Of a DNA stretch of 64,000 nt, positions 60,832-64,000 are shown piece by piece. The position numbers and the translations under genes are program-made. The notes under the pieces are model-generated. The model saw nothing but the letters and a program-made list of their open reading frames with translations. It was not told the origin of the DNA and did no database searches. Every line of letters begins with the position of its first letter. Within the stretch, counting starts at the first letter, position 1. The DNA is taken from positions 41,715 to 105,714 of the forward strand of contig NZ_JXYS01000025.1 in assembly GCF_000949295.1 (NCBI RefSeq), written 5' to 3'. Source of the stretch: Acidithrix ferrooxidans. Its GTDB lineage: Bacteria; Actinomycetota; Acidimicrobiia; Acidimicrobiales; Acidimicrobiaceae.

Positions 60832-61655
60832 TATTGGCCGCCTCCAATCCCTCTACGATTTCCAAATACTTCTACCGCGATTGCACCGATCTCTTCATCA
60901 CTAGCGGCTTCAAAGCCCGCACTAGTGATAGTTGCAACAACTGGGAAGATCTTCCTTGCCAGGTCGGGACCGCCAGTTGCTGAATCCTCTTCGGCTGCTT
61001 CAGTCAAAGCCGAGATAGCAAGTTCGAGCGCACCTTGGCGAGAGAGTGGAACATCTTCCCTCAGACCTGCCTTGATAGTGCCCTTTGCGTCCCTACCACC
61101 CGAACCGGTCGTCTGAAATGCAACTTCTTCATAACGCCCACCTGTAATGTCGTAGGCAAAGATTCTCCCGATCCCACGGATCTGATCCCATCCAGCAAAG
61201 AGTGGGACAACGGCGAGACCCTGCATTGCCATGGGCAAATTAGCTCGGATCATCTGCCCTAACTGGTTCGCCTTACCCTCGAGGGAGAGCACGACACCCT
61301 CGACCTTTTCGTAATGTTCCAGCTGGGTTTGAAAAAGTCGGACCATTTCAATTGCCGGACCCGCTGCACCTGCTATGGCCACTCCTGAGTAGCGATCAGC
61401 CGCAAATACCTTCTCGATCCTACGATGTGCAATAAAATTACCCTCAGTGGCTCTACGGTCTCCCGCCATTACCACCCCATCGGAAAACTTAAATGCAACA
61501 ATTGTTGTGCCGTGAGGAACGCTAAGTTGACCATTGGAAGTGCTCAAAGAAGAAGCAATGCCTCCACTGTCAAATGGAGACAGACCTGCCCTCTCGAGCG
61601 TCTTCAAAAAATTCGGACCTGGGTCCTCTGTTGGACGAAAAATCGGCAAACTCAC
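60831..61655 (-). CDS. prcB: Proteasome beta subunit (catalytic)
   Basis: 274 residues including a ~49-residue propeptide. Cleavage at HG-TTIVAF exposes the catalytic Thr50. GVVMAGDRRATEGN follows, with the conserved Asp and Lys environment (RIEKVF), and TGSGGRDAKG holds the Ser-Gly-Gly-Asp part of the active site. It hydrolyses pupylated proteins. The chain ends RRGIGGGQ. GTG start with GGAGAG upstream. It is first in the prcB-prcA-(pafA) order; pup is not found upstream. Confidence 0.96.
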   Translation of the reverse strand: MSLPIFRPTEDPGPNFLKTLERAGLSPFDSGGIASSLSTSNGQLSVPHGTTIVAFKFSDGVVMAGDRRATEGNFIAHRRIEKVFAADRYSGVAIAGAAGPAIEMVRLFQTQLEHYEKVEGVVLSLEGKANQLGQMIRANLPMAMQGLAVVPLFAGWDQIRGIGRIFAYDITGGRYEEVAFQTTGSGGRDAKGTIKAGLREDVPLSRQGALELAISALTEAAEEDSATGGPDLARKIFPVVATITSAGFEAASDEEIGAIAVEVFGNRRGIGGGQ

Positions 61656-62009
61656 CGTAACTCTCTCCTATCCACTTCTACCTGAAACGGACTCTAACCA
61701 TTACCTTATTACCCTACGGCAGTGATCAACAATTCCGAACACTTCCAAGGCAGCTCTTAGGCCGTTCAAGCAAATTCACTTTGGTGCAATTTCCCTATTG
61801 AATTGCTAAAACTTCATTGGAATTCTACAACCCTCCAGTCGCCCGAAGTGGATCAAAGTTCGCCTGCACTTTTTCATTTAGGCCATTTAGGTCATTTAGG
61901 TCAATGGCACTAAAGCATCAAAGCACAACCAGGCAATGCGCTGGTGCAACGAAAGATTGCATCTAAAAGAACTAGCAGCTCCATAAATTTAAACCAATGG
62001 GAGCGCAAT
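61656..62009. other. Region upstream of prcB, without pup
   Basis: About 350 bases. No frame resembling Pup (about 64 residues ending GGQ or GGE) can be found on the minus strand. Three 9-base CATTTAGGY units lie in tandem at 61875-61901. The stretch should contain the prcB promoter and joins the IS200 remnant. Confidence 0.55.
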
Positions 62010-62028
62010 CCCCTCCGTAAGGGAGGGG
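62010..62028. repeat. Hairpin at the 3' end of the IS200-like element
   Basis: CCCCTCC and GGAGGGG form a 7-bp stem with loop GTAAG directly behind the transposase stop. An alternative stem GGGGTC/GACCCC (62025-62040) overlaps it. IS200/IS605 elements carry such subterminal hairpins instead of inverted repeats. Confidence 0.65.
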
Positions 62029-62510
62029 TCAAGCGACCCCATCCTTTCTTGGTCTCCCTGATTTACCTCTTGGGAGTTTCTGGTTTTCTATGTACTTCTT
62101 CACTTCCTCTAATGGGGCTCCACCACAAGACACTATCGACCATGAGGGTGACCAGAAGTGGTTCCCCCACAAAGCATCTCGGACTTCCGGCCAGTTCTTT
62201 GGCTTGCTCTCATGGCTGCGAGCGTCTTCATCAACATCACCATCCTTGATAAAGCAACTTTAGCTGCGTTGGTTATCGACAGGTGAGCATGATCACCGTC
62301 TATCTCAAAAGCATCGGAGATGGAATCAAAACGAGTACACACTTCAATGAGAGCGGATTTGATCTCGTTACTTACTCTGTTCGTCATCACATAACGGCGA
62401 TATTTAGGAGCCAGTACAATGTGGGCATGAAATTGATATAGACCACATGCCTCGGGTTACGCCAATCATCGATCACGAACTTCGGGTGAGCACTTCTTTA
62501 CTCTTGCCAT
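62029..62510 (-). pseudogene. tnpA: IS200/IS605-family TnpA transposase, frameshifted
   Basis: Read leftward from an ATG at 62510 (MARVKKCSPEVRDR, then stop). A second frame continues FHAHIVLAPKYRRYV and GDHAHLSI, the HUH-type motif as HAH. A third continues ALWGNHFWSPSWSIVSCGG, then EEVKKYIENQ with the catalytic Tyr. The pieces are in order but in different frames with stops between, so the gene is dead. Subterminal hairpins flank it on both sides. Confidence 0.8.
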
Positions 62511-62533
62511 AATGATGACTCCTTAACCCAAGA

Positions 62534-62548
62534 CTTGGAGTCTCCAAG
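62534..62548. repeat. Palindrome at the 5' end of the IS200-like element
   Basis: CTTGGAG-T-CTCCAAG is a perfect 7-bp inverted repeat with a single-base centre, just outside the transposase start. It fits the left-end hairpin of an IS200-type element and lies next to the point where the permease reading frame is cut. Confidence 0.6.
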
Positions 62549-62554
62549 ATTTCC

Positions 62555-62906
62555 GGGGCGTATCAAAAAGATAGCTCCGCCACCCACCGTCATATATAGC
62601 AATCCAAAGACACCGACAAACCAGCCATAGGCCGATCCGCCCAAGCGCGAGCTCCACTGGCATGCATATCCAACTAGTGGAATCCGAATGCCCAGTTCAG
62701 CCACCACTCCTGCAACTAAAAGTTGTCCGACTCCAACCACCAACCACCAACCACTCCCAAATGCTTGCTGGTCCAAAGTTATTTAGGGCGTCGCCATAGG
62801 CGAGAAAAATTCCCGTCCTAATCGAAATAATCGAAGACGAGACTCCAAAAAGAGTAAAAAAACGAAGAGACCGACTCAAATCCTGGACATAGCCAAATCT
62901 AGCCAT
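62555..62906 (-). pseudogene. Amino-acid permease (APC family), N-terminal fragment with frameshift
   Basis: The first frame reads FTLFGVSSSIISIRTGIFLA and YGDALNNFGPASIWEW. After a frame change it continues VVGVGQLLVAGVVAELGIRI, then PLVGYACQWSSRLGGSAYGW and two further membrane-like segments. These match the start of APC-superfamily transporters of the amino-acid/GABA permease type. The frameshift falls in a tandem TTGGTGG repeat. The gene stops at the IS200-like element; about two thirds of a normal permease is missing. Confidence 0.75.
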
Positions 62907-62986
62907 TTCATCGCTTGTATCGCTTTTCGTGGTCGGCTTGATCCGACGCCGATCTCGACTAACAATCAAAACGCACCCGGTGAGTG

Positions 62987-63193
62987 TCAAGATAGTTGGC
63001 ACATTTGCTTAGTTGGATCTTGGCGATCTATCTGGTCCTTTAATTCACGATTCCAGATGTAGATAGTTGTCTTTGGTATCTGGACTTGTTTAGCCAAATC
63101 GGCGATTGCACCTCTGGGTGCATTGGGATCTGACAACAGCTCCCTCAGCCTCTTGACAACAGCTTCTTTTTGATCCTTTGGATAAGGCTTCAT
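62987..63193 (-). CDS. Small helix-turn-helix protein, probably a transposase OrfA piece
   Basis: 68 residues. It begins MKPYPKDQKEAVVKRLREL and contains IADLAKQVQIPKTTIYIWNRELKDQ, a HTH of the transposase-8/IS3 OrfA kind (A.Q..I...T.Y.W). It is shorter than a normal OrfA (about 90-100), lacks an adjacent OrfB and lies among other element fragments, so it is probably a remnant. Confidence 0.5.
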   Translation of the reverse strand: MKPYPKDQKEAVVKRLRELLSDPNAPRGAIADLAKQVQIPKTTIYIWNRELKDQIDRQDPTKQMCQLS

Positions 63194-63288
63194 CGTGTTC
63201 GATCAAAGTTCTCGCCCTGCATGGTTGGTATTCTATTCGAATAGATGCCAACTCCCTTGACACCTAGGGCTATGGAGCAATTGCACTT

Positions 63289-63504
63289 AGCTTATCTCAA
63301 GCCGGTGACAAAAGAAGTGTTCACAGCATTCTTGCTCAAGTGTCTACCCATAGCCGCTTGAACGTAACGATGTTAGATGATAACAAACGTCTACATAACC
63401 TTCGTATCTCCTCTACTCCAAACTCTACCCAAAAAGAGATCTACTCTATTCTTGGAGTAGTAGATACCCTAGCTCGAACCAAGAAGGTGATTGCTCAACT
63501 GTAG
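63289..63504 (+). pseudogene. Transposase C-terminal fragment, IS1634-like
   Basis: The frame to TAG at 63502 reads SQAGDKRSVHSILAQVSTHS, a middle part, then STQKEIYSILGVVDTLARTK and KVIAQL. It is homologous in pattern to the fragment ending at 42637, and both have TAGTG(T)CCCAA at and after the stop. No start or N-terminal domain is present. Confidence 0.55.
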
Positions 63505-63597
63505 TGCCCAAATCCAGACACCAATATGGTCATGACCTGGGCTTTCATGGGGTGGTTGTCGAGTGGCGGGGAGGAACTTCCCCTCCCCGCTCTCACA

Positions 63598-63631
63598 GAA
63601 CCGTGCGTGAACCTCTCAATTCACACGGCTC
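63598..63631 (-). ncRNA. Group II intron domain V
   Basis: Exactly 34 bases from GAGCCGTGTG to GCACGGTTC, with the closing GAGCCGT/ACGGTTC pairing and a central GAGA-type loop, the canonical catalytic domain V size and shape. The stop codon of the reverse-transcriptase gene lies inside it. Confidence 0.92.
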
Positions 63632-64000
63632 CTAGCGAACCGACTTTTGGTATTACCCCAAATGACCAGTGAGCCCAAAGATTGGGTTCACGTTCGGCTA
63701 TTTGAGATAGGTATTTCCAAGCATTTGCTCGTATGCTAAGTCGCCTGTACTTTTTGCGTGCCCATCTAATCAAATAGATATTGATACGACGGAGGAGTTG
63801 GCCTAATCTGGATTTGTAGAAGCGTCCATAGTAGTTGATCCAGCCTAAGATCACCGGGTTGTAAAGCCTGGCGAGTTCGGCTATGGTTTGGCCTGTTTGG
63901 AGGTGAATACGAAACCGCCTAAGTTCTCTGCCCATTTCTTCTACCGCTTTATCTGAAGCCGCTGGCAGGAAGTTGTTAAACTGCTGCTTGAACTTATTGC
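63621..64000 (-). CDS. ltrA: Group II intron reverse transcriptase/maturase, C-terminal part
   Basis: About 126 codons are in the window, entering from the right edge with FKQQFNNFLPAASDKAVEEM. The maturase (X) domain follows: IAELARLYNPVILGWINYYG then RFYKSRLGQLLRRINIYLIR, and a WAHWSFGVIP...GAV ending. This pattern is characteristic of bacterial group II intron RTs. The ORF ends within domain V. Catalytic RT motifs lie outside the window. Confidence 0.92.
   Translation of the reverse strand, partial: NKFKQQFNNFLPAASDKAVEEMGRELRRFRIHLQTGQTIAELARLYNPVILGWINYYGRFYKSRLGQLLRRINIYLIRWARKKYRRLSIRANAWKYLSQIAEREPNLWAHWSFGVIPKVGSLGAV

Larger units (their letters stand above)
63558..64000 (-). mobile_element. 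Group II intron, 3' part (continues beyond the window)
   Basis: On the minus strand the segment runs from the reverse-transcriptase ORF through domain V and a domain VI-like stem (GCGGGGAGG/CCTCCCCGC) to an apparent 3' end at CTCGAC (63558-63563). The 5' part with domains I-III lies outside. A retroelement of this kind splices and retrohomes with its own maturase; whether this copy is intact cannot be seen. Confidence 0.85.

Overview
The window reads as a chromosomal segment of an actinobacterium, most likely of the class Acidimicrobiia. Evidence: a bacterial 20S proteasome operon (prcB, prcA, pafA) next to tatB, tatC and a HelY-type helicase; a DUF4193 protein; a lipid-droplet-associated-type protein; and a fragment carrying the [15 protein letters not shown] surface repeat that I associate with Acidimicrobiia. 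Base composition is moderate for an actinobacterium, and TTG is used unusually often as start codon. The class assignment is inference; no rRNA or tRNA gene is visible.

Layout. (1) 1-17 kb: a nearly complete anaerobic-type cobalamin island. A minus-strand operon (cobU-cobS-cbiB-cobD-cobQ) sits behind a cobalamin riboswitch. cobO-cobB diverge from it, cobI is alone, and a plus-strand operon (cobM-cbiD-cobL-cbiG/cobJ fusion-ferredoxin-cbiC-cbiX) follows. Two paralogous membrane diguanylate cyclases lie inside the island. Precorrin-6A reductase (cobK/cbiJ) is not seen. (2) 17.8-20.1 kb: a long gene-poor stretch with repeats and a perfect 21-bp hairpin. (3) 20-27.7 kb: a LacI-controlled alpha-glucoside uptake and hydrolysis operon (regulator, binding lipoprotein, two permeases, GH13 glucosidase, ATPase), with large stem-loops between genes. 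(4) 28-41 kb: MarR and SRPBCC genes, a PfkB sugar kinase, then a set of catabolic genes: amidohydrolase, GntR regulator, SDR, FMN alpha-hydroxy-acid oxidase, formamidase-like protein, a glutamine-synthetase-like protein with its catalytic residues replaced, a PuuD-like gamma-glutamyl hydrolase and an acyl-CoA ligase. (5) 41.3-44.3 kb: a graveyard of transposase and surface-protein fragments. (6) 44.3-61.7 kb: housekeeping genes: acyl-ACP thioesterase, endonuclease IV, YbaK deacylase, a repeat-tailed protein of unknown function, crotonase, GNAT, conserved actinobacterial proteins, a double ThyX-like protein, helY, tatC, tatB, lepB, pafA, prcA, prcB. (7) 61.7-64 kb: a second mobile-element zone (IS200-like remnant, truncated and frameshifted permease, transposase pieces, 3' end of a group II intron), occupying the place where pup and dop are expected upstream of prcB.

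How the genes work together. The cobalamin genes cover cobalt insertion (CbiX), ring methylations and contraction (CobI, CobJ, CobM, CbiG, CbiD, CobL, CbiC), amidation and adenosylation (CobB, CobO, CobQ) and nucleotide-loop assembly (CobD, CbiB, CobU, CobS). The sugar operon imports a glucoside, hydrolyses it in the cytoplasm and is probably repressed by its own LacI protein at a palindromic operator overlapping the transcription start. The most unusual items are the GS-like pseudoenzyme in its catabolic context, the ThyX-like protein whose two halves each keep a different part of the family motif, and the 24-bp repeat that multiplies start codons at the cobJ-ferredoxin junction.
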